Assembly (NCBI GenBank): GCA_016195145.1
Contig: JACQAF010000161.1
Location: forward strand, 1 to 33,850
Direction: 5' to 3'
DNA: 33,850 bases
Source of the DNA: Rhodospirillales bacterium
Lineage (GTDB): Bacteria; Pseudomonadota; Alphaproteobacteria; CACIAM-22H2
The position numbers were made by a program, and so were the translations under genes. Below are positions 16,415 through 24,014 of the stretch, piece after piece. The number at the start of each line of letters is the position of its first letter. Position 1 is the stretch's first letter. The notes below the pieces were generated by a model, which did no database searches, was not told the DNA's origin, and worked only from the letters and a program-made list of their open reading frames with translations.

Positions 16415-17083
16415 ATGTCCCGCCTCGCCCCGACTCTCGATCGTTTGCGCCAACTCATTGACACCGGCATTGGCCGGGGCAGCCGCCTGCCGCCCGAACG
16501 CGAGCTCGCCCAGCGTCTCGAAATCAGCCGCGGCACATTGCGCCGCGCGCTCGAGACGCTTGAGGCCGAAGGCGTCATCTGGCGTCATGTCGGGCAGGGG
16601 ACGTTCGTCGGCCTGCGCCCTGCCGGTCCCGACAATGCCGCGATCACCCGGGTGACCAACCCCGACGAGGTGATGGAGGCCCGGTTGGCAATCGAGCCGC
16701 ATCTCGCCAGGCTCGCCGCCCTGCACGCGACGGCCGAGGACCTTGCGCGCATGGAAAACTGCCTGCGCAAAGGCGATGCGGCGACCAGTATCGCGACCTA
16801 CGAAGCCTGGGATAGCCGGCTGCATCGCGCCATCGCCGAGGCAGCGCGTAACCGCATGCTGCTTGCCCTGTTCGACGCCCTCAACGCCGTCCGCAACGAC
16901 AAGATATGGGGGCGACTCAAGACCGAGACGCTGACCCGGCCGCGCCAGGAAGGCTATTCCACCCATCATCGCCGGCTTGTTGCTGCCATCGGCCATCGCG
17001 ACACGGCGGCGGCGGAGCAGATCATGCGCACCCATCTCGAGGCGGTGCGCCGCGACCTGCTGGCGCCGCGCGCCGCATCGTAG
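16415..17083 (+). CDS. GntR-family (FadR/FCD type) transcriptional regulator
   Basis: A 222-residue regulator. The N-terminal winged helix has GIGRGSRLPPERELAQRLEISRG and LRRALETLEAEGVIWRHVGQGTFV, a classic GntR pattern. The C-terminal all-helical FCD domain has EARLAIEPHLARLAA, DSRLHRAIAEAARNRML and a late HHRRLVAAIGHRD, whose histidines and acidic residues usually hold a metal that helps bind a small carboxylate effector. It is divergent from the FAH-tctCBA operon and separated by two matching palindromes, so it most likely represses that operon and itself until the transported compound is present. It converges with the metallo-hydrolase gene. Confidence 0.9.
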   Translation: MSRLAPTLDRLRQLIDTGIGRGSRLPPERELAQRLEISRGTLRRALETLEAEGVIWRHVGQGTFVGLRPAGPDNAAITRVTNPDEVMEARLAIEPHLARLAALHATAEDLARMENCLRKGDAATSIATYEAWDSRLHRAIAEAARNRMLLALFDALNAVRNDKIWGRLKTETLTRPRQEGYSTHHRRLVAAIGHRDTAAAEQIMRTHLEAVRRDLLAPRAAS

Positions 17084-17112
17084 CGGCCGGACGTGCATCG
17101 ATGCGCGCCGCC

Positions 17113-18111
17113 TCAAAACATGAACCCCTTGCCCACCGCCGCCGGAACGACGGCGTCGCCAAAGGCCGCCGCCAGCGCGGCGACCGCGCGCCAACCGGTG
17201 CAATGCGCCGGAACGATGCGTTGCAGCCCGAACGCCGCAAGGTCGCGCACCGTATCGACGATGCGCGCTTCGGGCGGCCCGGCGAGATGGAGCCCACCCA
17301 TCACGGCGTAAAGGGGAATGTCCGGGAAAGCCGCGTGCGCCGCAGTCAGCACATTCACCACTCCGGCATGAGAGCAGGCGGTGAAGACCACGAGTCCCTT
17401 GCCGCGCACATGGGCGGCGAGGAACCGTTCGTCCATGATCAGGGGATCGGGCTCCCAGTCCGTGCCGTCGGCCGCGCGTCGGACATGCGGCGGATAGCCG
17501 GTTTCATACGGGGTCAGGCGCGGAATCTCGCCGCTCAGAAAGAAGCGCTCGTCGAGCAGCAGGGTCGGCCCCGTTCCGACGACAACCCGCGCGCCGATAT
17601 CGCTCATCTCCTCGATGCCCGGAATTGGCTTGTGCGGCAGGACCGATCCGTCGCCCTGCCGGGCGCCGCGCTGGCGGAACATGTCGGGATGGACATAGAG
17701 CGGCAGATCCCGCCCCCTGTTATGCTGGCGGATCAGCGACAGCGCGGCCGGCAGCCCTCCGGCGTGATCCCAGTGCCCGTGCGACAGCACCGCAGCGCCG
17801 ATCGCCCCGAAATCGATGCCCAGCCGGAAACCGTTGCGCTGCACCGCATAGCCGGCCGGCCCCGCATCGAACAATACGGTCGATGTCGTCCCTTCCGCCT
17901 CGCCGGCGACGACCAGCGACAGACCGTGATTGGCGCAGCACACGCAATCGCCATCGAGCACGGCCATGCCCGCGGCGCGCAAACCCACCCATTCCGTCTG
18001 CACGAAAGGCGGATTGCTCGACAGGCTGTCGGTTGCGTTGTCGATCAGAACGCGCACCGTCAGCCGGTCGAGCGGACGCAGGGTCACGGGCGCGGTATTG
18101 GTAGATGCCAT
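17113..18111 (-). CDS. Metallo-beta-lactamase-fold hydrolase (RFA-P synthase-like group)
   Basis: A 332-residue cytoplasmic metallo-hydrolase. The metal motif HGHWDHAGG is at residues 111-119; other ligands are likely in TACSHAGV and the terminal PAHCTGW segment, typical of the group related to the methanopterin beta-RFA-P synthase. An unusual CVCC motif sits at 57-60, before ANHGLS. The true reaction is unknown. ATG 18111 has GAGG shortly upstream. It begins 24 bp after the CobW-type GTPase on the same strand, suggesting that the GTPase supplies its metal. Confidence 0.85.
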   Translation of the reverse strand: MASTNTAPVTLRPLDRLTVRVLIDNATDSLSSNPPFVQTEWVGLRAAGMAVLDGDCVCCANHGLSLVVAGEAEGTTSTVLFDAGPAGYAVQRNGFRLGIDFGAIGAAVLSHGHWDHAGGLPAALSLIRQHNRGRDLPLYVHPDMFRQRGARQGDGSVLPHKPIPGIEEMSDIGARVVVGTGPTLLLDERFFLSGEIPRLTPYETGYPPHVRRAADGTDWEPDPLIMDERFLAAHVRGKGLVVFTACSHAGVVNVLTAAHAAFPDIPLYAVMGGLHLAGPPEARIVDTVRDLAAFGLQRIVPAHCTGWRAVAALAAAFGDAVVPAAVGKGFMF

Positions 18112-18135
18112 GGGGACGTCCTCGCCCTTCCGGCG

Positions 18136-19221
18136 TCAGAGAACGAGCGCGACGGCAGGCCGCGCCGCCGGCGATCCGGCCGCTAGCGCGATTTCGACCG
18201 TCGCCCGGTCGAGGTCGCGGGTGATGAAGACAATGCGCGAGCGGCGGTCCGCATCCGGCCAGGTCGGCAGCCAGACCGGCGGGTGAAACAGGCGCTGCAC
18301 GCCGTGGATGACCGCAGGCCGGTCGCTGCCGGCAATATTGATCAGCCCCTTCATGCGCAGAAGATCGTCCCCGCGATGAATCGCGAGGCTGTCGAGCCAC
18401 GCGGCGAGCTGGTCCCATTCGAACGGCGTGTCGTAGGTAAGACAGAACGAACGGATGCGCGCGTCGTGGCGGTGCGCAGCGCGGGATGCGCGGTCGTGCC
18501 CTGCATCGCCTTTGTCGCCGCCGCCCGCTTCGTAAGTGTCTGCCGCGAGCCAGGCCCGTGCCTCCGGCCCATCCCGGCCGGTATCGAAACCGTCGCCGTC
18601 GAACAGATCGGCCGGCACCGCGCTGTCGGCGGCCCGGCGGGCGATCGGCGCCGCCCGATTGAGCCGCTGCAGCCGAGCCGCGAGCCGTACAATCTCGGCT
18701 TCCGCCGCCAGATCGGTTTTGGTCACGATCAGCCGGGTGGCCGAGGCGACCTGTTCGACCGCTTCCATATGCGCATCGAGCGTCCGCCAGCCATTGACCG
18801 CATCGACCGTCGTCGCCACCGCCGTCAGCCGGCAGCGCGCCACGATCAGCGGATCGGACATCAGCATGATCAGGACCGGCGCCGGGTCGGCAAGGCCCGT
18901 GGTTTCGATCACGATCCGCCGGATCGACCGGCCGGCATGCTTGCCGCGCCGGTCGAGCAGACCGCGCAAGGCCCGCGCAAGATCGCCATGTGAGGAGCAG
19001 CAGAGACAACCCGAATCGAGCAGGATGGTGTCTTCCTGCGCCGTTTCGATCAGGGCATGATCGATGCCGATCTCGCCGAACTCGTTGACGATCACCGCCG
19101 TGCCCATCATTGCCGGGGTCTTGAGCAGCCGGTTGAGCAGGCTCGACTTGCCGCTGCCGAGAAAACCGGTGACGACCGCCACAGGAAGACGATCATCGGG
19201 GGACGGACGAATGGCGTTCAT
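18136..19221 (-). CDS. CobW/COG0523-family GTPase, putative metallochaperone
   Basis: A 361-residue P-loop GTPase. GFLGSGKSS (residues 19-27) is the Walker A motif; GCLCC at 71-75 is the CxCC metal-binding motif of the family; ETTGLADPAP and TKTD give Walker B and nucleotide-specificity segments. The C-terminal CobW domain includes LLRMKGLINIAG and VIHGVQRLF. Between them is a region rich in Asp, Gly and His (around GGGDKGDAGHDRASRAAHRHD), often a metal-binding linker. ATG 19221 is chosen, with AAGGAG upstream at slightly long spacing; an in-frame ATG at 19254 would add 11 residues. Paired with a metallo-hydrolase; no clear Zur box was found. Confidence 0.87.
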   Translation of the reverse strand: MNAIRPSPDDRLPVAVVTGFLGSGKSSLLNRLLKTPAMMGTAVIVNEFGEIGIDHALIETAQEDTILLDSGCLCCSSHGDLARALRGLLDRRGKHAGRSIRRIVIETTGLADPAPVLIMLMSDPLIVARCRLTAVATTVDAVNGWRTLDAHMEAVEQVASATRLIVTKTDLAAEAEIVRLAARLQRLNRAAPIARRAADSAVPADLFDGDGFDTGRDGPEARAWLAADTYEAGGGDKGDAGHDRASRAAHRHDARIRSFCLTYDTPFEWDQLAAWLDSLAIHRGDDLLRMKGLINIAGSDRPAVIHGVQRLFHPPVWLPTWPDADRRSRIVFITRDLDRATVEIALAAGSPAARPAVALVL

Positions 19222-19280
19222 AACGTCAACCTGCTCCTTCGGTGTCGCATGCAACGATTGTCATGGGCAGTCCGCGCCAA

Positions 19281-19313
19281 CCGCCGCCGGCGAAGAATCC
19301 GGCGGACGGCGGC
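19281..19313. terminator. GC-rich hairpin after the PEBP gene
   Basis: CCGCCGCCGG pairs imperfectly with the CCGGCGG and GGCGG segments that follow an eight-base loop, just downstream of the PEBP stop on the minus strand. No T-run follows, so termination is uncertain. Confidence 0.3.
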
Positions 19314-19323
19314 GGGTATCGAT

Positions 19324-19896
19324 TCACCGTGCGTAATAGGCGCGCAGTGTCGTTTTCTCGATCAGGTTCTGGTTGAGATAGAAGCCGACCATCGCCGCCG
19401 GCGCGTTCTCGTCGAGCGGCAGCTTGTCGGTCTTCAGCGCGTGAACGGTGAACTCGTAGCGATGCGGCTTGTCGCCCGCGGGCGGGCAGGCCCCGCCAAA
19501 ACCCGGCTTGCCGAAATCGGTCCGGCTCTGCACGCTGCCGGCGGGGACGAGTTTGGCCCCTGCATTGCCGGCGTTCTTGGGCAGGGCGGTAACGTTCGCC
19601 GGAATGTTGAAGACGACCCAGTGCCACCAGCCGCTACCGGTCGGCGCATCGGGATCGTAGACCGTAATGGCGAAGCTCTTCGCCTCGGCCGGCGCTCCTT
19701 TCCACTGCAGGGCCGGTGAGACGTTTCCGCCCTCGCAGCCGAAGCCGTCGAACACCTGTTCGTCGGCGAGCTTGCGCCCCTCCTTGATATCGGCGCTCGA
19801 AACCTCGAAGCCTTGCGCGTTCGCCCCGGCCGCACCCGCCAGGACCAGCGCCGAGGCCAGAACCGCGCCCTTCGCCATCGTACCGATCGTTCCCAT
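19324..19896 (-). CDS. Secreted PEBP-family protein (YbhB/YbcL type)
   Basis: A 190-residue phosphatidylethanolamine-binding-like protein with a signal peptide (MMGT start deduced at 19896-19899, hydrophobic ALVLAGAAGANAQ). Family motifs: GGNVSPALQW, TVYDPDAPTGSGWWHWVVFNIP (the DPDAP ligand loop and a conserved HW), and GGACPPAGDKPHRYEFTVHAL. Periplasmic ligand and function are not known for bacterial members. ATG 19896 is preferred because GGAGG lies five bases before it; in-frame ATGs at 19899 and 19908 are alternatives. It is followed at 250 bp by the unrelated hydrolase terminator on its upstream side. Confidence 0.9.
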   Translation of the reverse strand: MGTIGTMAKGAVLASALVLAGAAGANAQGFEVSSADIKEGRKLADEQVFDGFGCEGGNVSPALQWKGAPAEAKSFAITVYDPDAPTGSGWWHWVVFNIPANVTALPKNAGNAGAKLVPAGSVQSRTDFGKPGFGGACPPAGDKPHRYEFTVHALKTDKLPLDENAPAAMVGFYLNQNLIEKTTLRAYYAR

Positions 19897-20070
19897 CATA
19901 ACCTCCATCCCATCGTGACGTTTGAATGTGGCGCGGGAGAGAGCCTGACTGGACTGTCCCTCGCGCCTCTTCGGGACGATCAGGTACCACGGCGAAAATT
20001 TACGCGATGTTCGCAAACAGCCGTTTTCTGTTCGCAACCGTTCAACCGCCAAAACGGTCGGCGAAGACGC

Positions 20071-20120
20071 AGAAAAGAAACTCCCCGCGCCGGTTTCCCG
20101 ATGGGAATCCGGGCGGGGAG
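20071..20120 (-). terminator. Rho-independent terminator of the alpha/beta hydrolase operon
   Basis: Bases 20081-20120 form a long stem: CTCCCCGC with GCGGGGAG, CCGG with CCGG, and TTCCC with GGGAA around a GAT loop. On the minus strand it is followed by a T-rich tract (complement of 20071-20080). It lies 39 bp after the hydrolase stop. Confidence 0.85.
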
Positions 20121-20158
20121 GATCGCGCTCGCGCGGAGCCCTAAGCGCTGGCCCGTTT

Positions 20159-21121
20159 CTAGTCCCCGTTGACGAATTTGGCGATCACCGCAGCCGCATC
20201 GTCGGACACGATATCGGTGAAGAAGTGATCCGCGCCATCGACGATCGCGGTACGCACGTTGGGGTTCTTCTCCTGTTTGACCCGGCCGGCGAGGTCGGGG
20301 ACGACCATGTCCACCGTTCCGGCGACGACCAGAACCGGCGTGCGGATCTTGGAGAAGAACTGGGGCGAGTCCATCTCGCCATCGTCGCGATAGTAGGACA
20401 CGAACGTATCGGCGCGGACGGCCGCGTCAGGGCAGTTGAGGAAGCCAATCCCGCGCATCATTTCGCTGCCCTTGCCGGCGGCAACGAGCTTTTCCGCATC
20501 GGCCAGGCGCGCGGGCAGCGGCGCGTTATGGGCCATCTCGTAGCCATCCCTGACCCGCTTTTCGTCCCAGGTCAGCGGCGCCAGCAAGACGATACGCTTG
20601 ACCGCCGGGTCGATCTTGCCAGTGCCGTAGCGCATGACCTGGTTGCCGCCGCGCGAGAAGCCAAGGACGGTGACATCGCCCGCCCCCTGCCCCTTCAGCC
20701 AGTCGACCCAGGCGACGATTTCGCCCGCCGCGTCCTGAAGGCGGTGGGTCTGCGGCAGGCTGAAATCGGCGACGCCGCGCCGGTCTGAAACGTTAAGGCT
20801 AAGGGTGACGGCCAGGCTGGACACGCCCTGCTGGCGCAGCGTCGCCTGCAGCTGCTTCATCGTTTCCTGGCCGCTATGCGCCATCGTGCCGTGAACCATC
20901 ACGACCACGCCGTCCTTCCACGTCTTGTTCGGCGCGAACACCGCCTCGCCGAGCAGTCCCATTCCCTTGTGATCGGCCCGCACCTCGACGGCTTGCGCCG
21001 GCGCCGCTGGAACCGCTATCGCCAGCATGGCGATGCCGATAACCCCGGCCGCCAACCGCATCGCGCGCCCGGCCGCACCCGTTTTCTTGTTACAGATCGT
21101 TCGCTCAGATCGTTGCTTCAT
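20159..21121 (-). CDS. Secreted alpha/beta hydrolase
   Basis: A 320-residue serine hydrolase with an N-terminal signal segment (AAGVIGIAMLAIAVPAAPAQA). The oxyanion region is VVMVHGTMA (77-78 HG), the nucleophile elbow is GFSRGG with S156, an acid is likely in VVAGTVDMVVPD, and the catalytic His is probably in DGADHFF. The substrate is unknown. GAGGAGG lies nine bases before ATG 21121. It follows a 43-residue exported microprotein gene by 39 bp and a strong terminator lies downstream, so the two form one operon, divergent from the Crp-like regulator. Confidence 0.87.
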   Translation of the reverse strand: MKQRSERTICNKKTGAAGRAMRLAAGVIGIAMLAIAVPAAPAQAVEVRADHKGMGLLGEAVFAPNKTWKDGVVVMVHGTMAHSGQETMKQLQATLRQQGVSSLAVTLSLNVSDRRGVADFSLPQTHRLQDAAGEIVAWVDWLKGQGAGDVTVLGFSRGGNQVMRYGTGKIDPAVKRIVLLAPLTWDEKRVRDGYEMAHNAPLPARLADAEKLVAAGKGSEMMRGIGFLNCPDAAVRADTFVSYYRDDGEMDSPQFFSKIRTPVLVVAGTVDMVVPDLAGRVKQEKNPNVRTAIVDGADHFFTDIVSDDAAAVIAKFVNGD

Positions 21122-21160
21122 CTTGGTATGCCTCCTCAGTTATGTTTCGTCGTTGCTACG

Positions 21161-21292
21161 TCACTTGCCCACCAGGAACGCTTTCGCTGCCGCCAGCTCC
21201 GGGCGTGCCGTATCGTCGGCAGCAGCCGGTTGCGCGGCAAAGTCGCCGACGGCAAGCGATTGCGCGGAGACGAGAAGAAAATTTCGACGCAT
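21161..21292 (-). CDS. 43-residue exported microprotein
   Basis: A short gene beginning MRRNFLLVSAQSLAVGDF and ending AKAFLVGK before TGA at 21161-21163. The basic start and hydrophobic middle with AQPAAA-like cleavage sites resemble a signal peptide with almost no mature part. Start choice is well supported: GGGAGG sits six bases before ATG 21292. It is first in the operon with the secreted hydrolase. It may be a leader peptide controlling the hydrolase, a small periplasmic peptide, or the stump of a longer protein. Confidence 0.6.
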   Translation of the reverse strand: MRRNFLLVSAQSLAVGDFAAQPAAADDTARPELAAAKAFLVGK

Positions 21293-21408
21293 GGTTGTCC
21301 TCCCGAACCAGACAACCCCCCGGTTTTCCGGATGTCGTGTATATTAGTACCGCGTAAATTAGTTATTAGAGTAGACAAAAACCCGAGCGCCAAATCATGA
21401 TAGCGATC
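21293..21408. promoter_or_regulatory. Divergent intergenic region with ATTAG direct repeats
   Basis: This AT-rich 116-bp gap holds ATTAGT at 21343-21348, ATTAGT at 21358-21363 and ATTAGA at 21365-21370. It separates the hydrolase operon from the Crp-like gene and should contain both promoters. The repeats are candidate regulator sites; no textbook TGTGA-type Crp or TTGAT-type Fnr palindrome was found. Confidence 0.4.
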
Positions 21409-21945
21409 ATGTCGGAGACGATAATTCAGCATCTGCGCGACCTGCCGGGGACCGAACGGGTCTTCGACGAGGGAAAATTTCTGTTCCATCAGGGCGATAC
21501 GGTCGCGGTCCTCCATGAAATCCTGGACGGATCGGTGTCCCTGGCGCGCCATCAGGTCGATGGCGCCCTGGTCGTCACGCAACGCGCCATAACCGGCTCC
21601 ATCCTCGCCATGCCGTCGCTTTTCGCGGATGTCTATCATTGCGACGCCATCGCCGATCTACCGACCCGCACCCGATCGGTCGCCAAACCCGCGCTCTATG
21701 CGCGGCTGATCGAGCGGCCGAGGCTCGCCGCGGCGTGGCACGAACGCCTCGCCTCGGCGTTTCACAACGCCCTGCAACGGGCCGAAATCCTGTCGCTCAA
21801 AACCGTCGCCGCCCGCCTCGATGCCTGGATCGCCGCGCATGAGGGGAAATTGCCGCCGAAGGGCGAATGGAAAACGATTGCCGACGAGATCGGCACCAGC
21901 CCCGAGGCGCTCTACCGCGAGCTTGCCAAGCGCCGCAAGGACTGA
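21409..21945 (+). CDS. Crp/Fnr-type regulator, short form
   Basis: A 178-residue protein (182 if ATG 21397 is used). The N-terminal half reads as a cyclic-nucleotide-type beta-barrel: FDEGKFLFHQGD, GSVSLARHQVDG and the ITGSILAMPSLF segment, though phosphate-binding residues of Crp are not obvious. A long helix (LASAFHNALQRAEILSLKTVAARLDAW) leads to a C-terminal HTH (GEWKTIADEIGTSPEALYRELAKRR). There are no Fnr-type N-terminal cysteines. The protein ends directly after the recognition helix, without the usual wing, so it is shorter than the 220-250 residues typical of the family. No strong ribosome site distinguishes the two starts. It probably controls the divergent hydrolase operon. Confidence 0.75.
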   Translation: MSETIIQHLRDLPGTERVFDEGKFLFHQGDTVAVLHEILDGSVSLARHQVDGALVVTQRAITGSILAMPSLFADVYHCDAIADLPTRTRSVAKPALYARLIERPRLAAAWHERLASAFHNALQRAEILSLKTVAARLDAWIAAHEGKLPPKGEWKTIADEIGTSPEALYRELAKRRKD

Positions 21946-22046
21946 CGCGCCAGTCCACGGGCCTCTGTCCTCTTGTTTTTCCGCGATACCGAAATACCGC
22001 CATCGTTGCAGACACGAGCCCGAGACTCCCCGCCAACATCAATCGC

Positions 22047-22077
22047 TTGAGTCTGTAGTCCATACAGACAGTACAGT
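22047..22077 (+). promoter_or_regulatory. MerR-type promoter with 19-bp spacer upstream of the MerB-like gene
   Basis: TTGAGT (22047-22052) and TACAGT (22072-22077) are separated by 19 bases rather than the usual 17. A perfect 7-5-7 dyad, GTCTGTA (22051-22057) and TACAGAC (22063-22069), fills the spacer. Long spacer plus central dyad is the hallmark of promoters activated by MerR-family regulators such as MerR, CadR or PbrR. The gene starts about 95 bp downstream. Confidence 0.72.
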
Positions 22078-22171
22078 GGGGATGCCTGCCCGGGTTTATG
22101 GCCGGAAGCGCGCAATCGAGCGCGACGCCGAAGGGCGATTTGCAACGACCCTTGCCGATAAGGAGAACGCC

Positions 22172-22960
22172 ATGACCAAGCCTGCCCCCGTTCGCACGGC
22201 AAAGCCCGCGGTGACATTGCGCGCGAAGACAGCGATGCCCGACTGGTCGGCCATCGCCAGCGAGCCGGCGGCCGCGGTGCTCGAAGCCATATTTGGCATG
22301 TTCGGCAAGGGCGACCGGCTGGCCGGCATCGACGAAGCCGAGGATCGCGTCTGGCGGGCTATTCAGGAGATTTTCGCTTATTCGGATTTGCCGCCGACGA
22401 CCCCAGCGATTGCCGCCGCGACGCGGCTCGATGGCAATACCGTGCGCCAGGCGTTGCAGCGCCTGCGCACGCGCGACCTCATTGTCGTCGACAGCGAAAC
22501 CGGCGATATCCGCGGCGCCTATCCGTTTACCCTTGTGCCGACCGAGCACCGCGTGACGCTGGGCGGTCGCGAACGCCTCGCCATGTGCGCGATCGACGCG
22601 CTTGGCATCGGCGCCATGTGCAGGATGGATACGGTCGTCAACTCGGCATGCCGCCACTGCAAGGCGAAAATCGCCGTGCGGACGGAACAGGACGGCCGCG
22701 CCCTTTCGGCCGTCTCGCCGCATGGCGCCGTCGTCTGGGCAGGTCTTGAATACGCCGACGAATGCGCGGCGACATCGTTGTGCCGCGTGCTGGCGTTTTT
22801 CTGTTCCGACGCGCATCTCGATCTTTGGCGGCGGGAAAACGACGCCCGGCACGGTTATCGTCTTTCGATGGCCGAGGGATTGCAGGTCGGCCGGGCGATT
22901 TTCGCGCCGATTCTCGCCGACGCGCCGCCCCTTACGGCCGCCGCAGCCGCCCGCGCCTGA
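22172..22960 (+). CDS. merB: MerB-like organomercurial (alkylmercury) lyase
   Basis: A 262-residue protein of the MerB family, which cleaves carbon-mercury bonds. An N-terminal helical/winged-helix region (about 55-110) is followed by [11 protein letters not shown] and the catalytic segment [12 protein letters not shown]139 and D142 correspond to Cys96 and Asp99 of E. coli MerB, and C204 in SLCRVLAFF to Cys159. All three key residues are therefore present. Extra cysteines occur at 150, 160, 163, 198 and 211. AAGGAG precedes ATG 22172 by six bases. There is no merA, merT, merP or merR beside it, so product Hg(II) would have to be handled elsewhere; another substrate is possible. The promoter upstream is of the MerR-controlled type. 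Confidence 0.83.
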   Translation: MTKPAPVRTAKPAVTLRAKTAMPDWSAIASEPAAAVLEAIFGMFGKGDRLAGIDEAEDRVWRAIQEIFAYSDLPPTTPAIAAATRLDGNTVRQALQRLRTRDLIVVDSETGDIRGAYPFTLVPTEHRVTLGGRERLAMCAIDALGIGAMCRMDTVVNSACRHCKAKIAVRTEQDGRALSAVSPHGAVVWAGLEYADECAATSLCRVLAFFCSDAHLDLWRRENDARHGYRLSMAEGLQVGRAIFAPILADAPPLTAAAAARA

Positions 22961-23078
22961 CCAGCCGCGACGGGCGCATCCGGGGCAAGACTCGGGGCGG
23001 GGAGTGCACTATTCTCCCCCGATCCCGCGCCGATTCTCCGTCGGCGCCCTCTCCGCCCCTCTCGACCGGAACCCGCTC

Positions 23079-23717
23079 ATGGCCTCTTTCCCCAACGTCA
23101 CCGTCGTCTCCCACCCGCTGATCCAGCACAAGCTCAGCCTGATGCGCGACAAGGAGACTTCAACCGCCGCCTTCCGCCGGCTGCTGCACGAGATCGCGTT
23201 GCTGCTCGGCTACGAGGTGACGCGCGGCCTGCCGCTCACGACGCGGCGCATCGAAACGCCGCTGGCGGCGATGGACGCGCCGTTCATCGAGGGCAAGAAG
23301 CTGGTGGTGGTGCCGATCCTGCGCGCCGGGCTCGGCCTCGCCGATGCGCTGCTCGAGCTCGTTCCCTCGGCCCGCGTCGGCCATATCGGGCTTTATCGCG
23401 ATCCGAAGACCCGCGCCGCGATCGAGTATTACTGCAAACTGCCCGAGGACGTGACGCAGCGCACCGTGATCCTGTGCGACCCCATGCTGGCCACCGCCCA
23501 TTCGGCGATCGCCGCCGTCGATCTTCTCAAGCGCAAGGCGGCTGTCCAGATCAAGTTCCTCGCCCTGCTTGCCGCGCCCGAGGGCGTGAAAGCCTTCACC
23601 GCCGCGCACCCCGACGTGCCGGTCACCCTGGCGGCGATCGACGAGCGCCTCAACGACCACGCCTATATCGTGCCCGGCCTCGGCGACGCCGGCGACCGCC
23701 TGTTCGGCACGAAATAG
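23079..23717 (+). CDS. upp: Uracil phosphoribosyltransferase
   Basis: A 212-residue salvage enzyme converting uracil and PRPP to UMP. Recognised by [43 protein letters not shown], the PRPP loop [14 protein letters not shown] (134-143 region) and the C-terminal [14 protein letters not shown]. The PRPP loop normally has glycine after ATG (DPMLATGGSA or ATGNSA); here it reads ATAHSA, an unusual change at the loop. ATG 23079 is used; no strong ribosome site is visible. Confidence 0.93.
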   Translation: MASFPNVTVVSHPLIQHKLSLMRDKETSTAAFRRLLHEIALLLGYEVTRGLPLTTRRIETPLAAMDAPFIEGKKLVVVPILRAGLGLADALLELVPSARVGHIGLYRDPKTRAAIEYYCKLPEDVTQRTVILCDPMLATAHSAIAAVDLLKRKAAVQIKFLALLAAPEGVKAFTAAHPDVPVTLAAIDERLNDHAYIVPGLGDAGDRLFGTK

Positions 23718-24014
23718 GCGGTATCTCTACGCGTGCTATTTTTAAGAGGCGTTGATTCAACGGCACGGCATCATCGCCGGCTGACCCAGGATACGCTCTG
23801 CGGCCGCCGACAAACGATGGGGGATCATCCGACGCCCGCGCGATCACGCCGGGCCTTCACGATTTCGGCCTCGGAGAGGCCCTACCGTCCGCACAGAGTA
23901 CGTTACCGATAAGAGCGCGCAACCGCGCTACCCGCTACAACATGCCCACCACAAATTCCTTGGCATTGACTACTCAGCAGCTATCAAATTTTTAATCAAA
24001 TTTGCCCACAGAAC
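23718..24014. other. Non-coding stretch at the left end of the accessory island
   Basis: No convincing gene. It holds a 30-base segment (23849-23878) that recurs with two mismatches at 24933-24962; on the minus strand both copies read (L)(S/A)EAEIV(K/N)AR. The right half becomes AT-rich, marking the junction between upp-linked core sequence and the toxin island. Confidence 0.5.
23849..23878. repeat. 30-bp fragmentary direct repeat, copy 1
   Basis: Matches 24933-24962 at 28 of 30 positions. On the minus strand it encodes a SEAEIVKAR-like peptide fragment, probably a remnant of a duplicated gene of the toxin island. Confidence 0.6.

Noticed and set aside
21136-21639. Minus-strand frame of 167 codons opposite the Crp-like gene
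   Set aside because: It runs through the divergent promoter region and antisense to a recognisable regulator, with no family features.
22999-23019. GGGGAG/CTCCCC hairpin between the MerB-like gene and upp
   Set aside because: Only six paired bases with a nine-base loop and no T-run; too weak to call a terminator.
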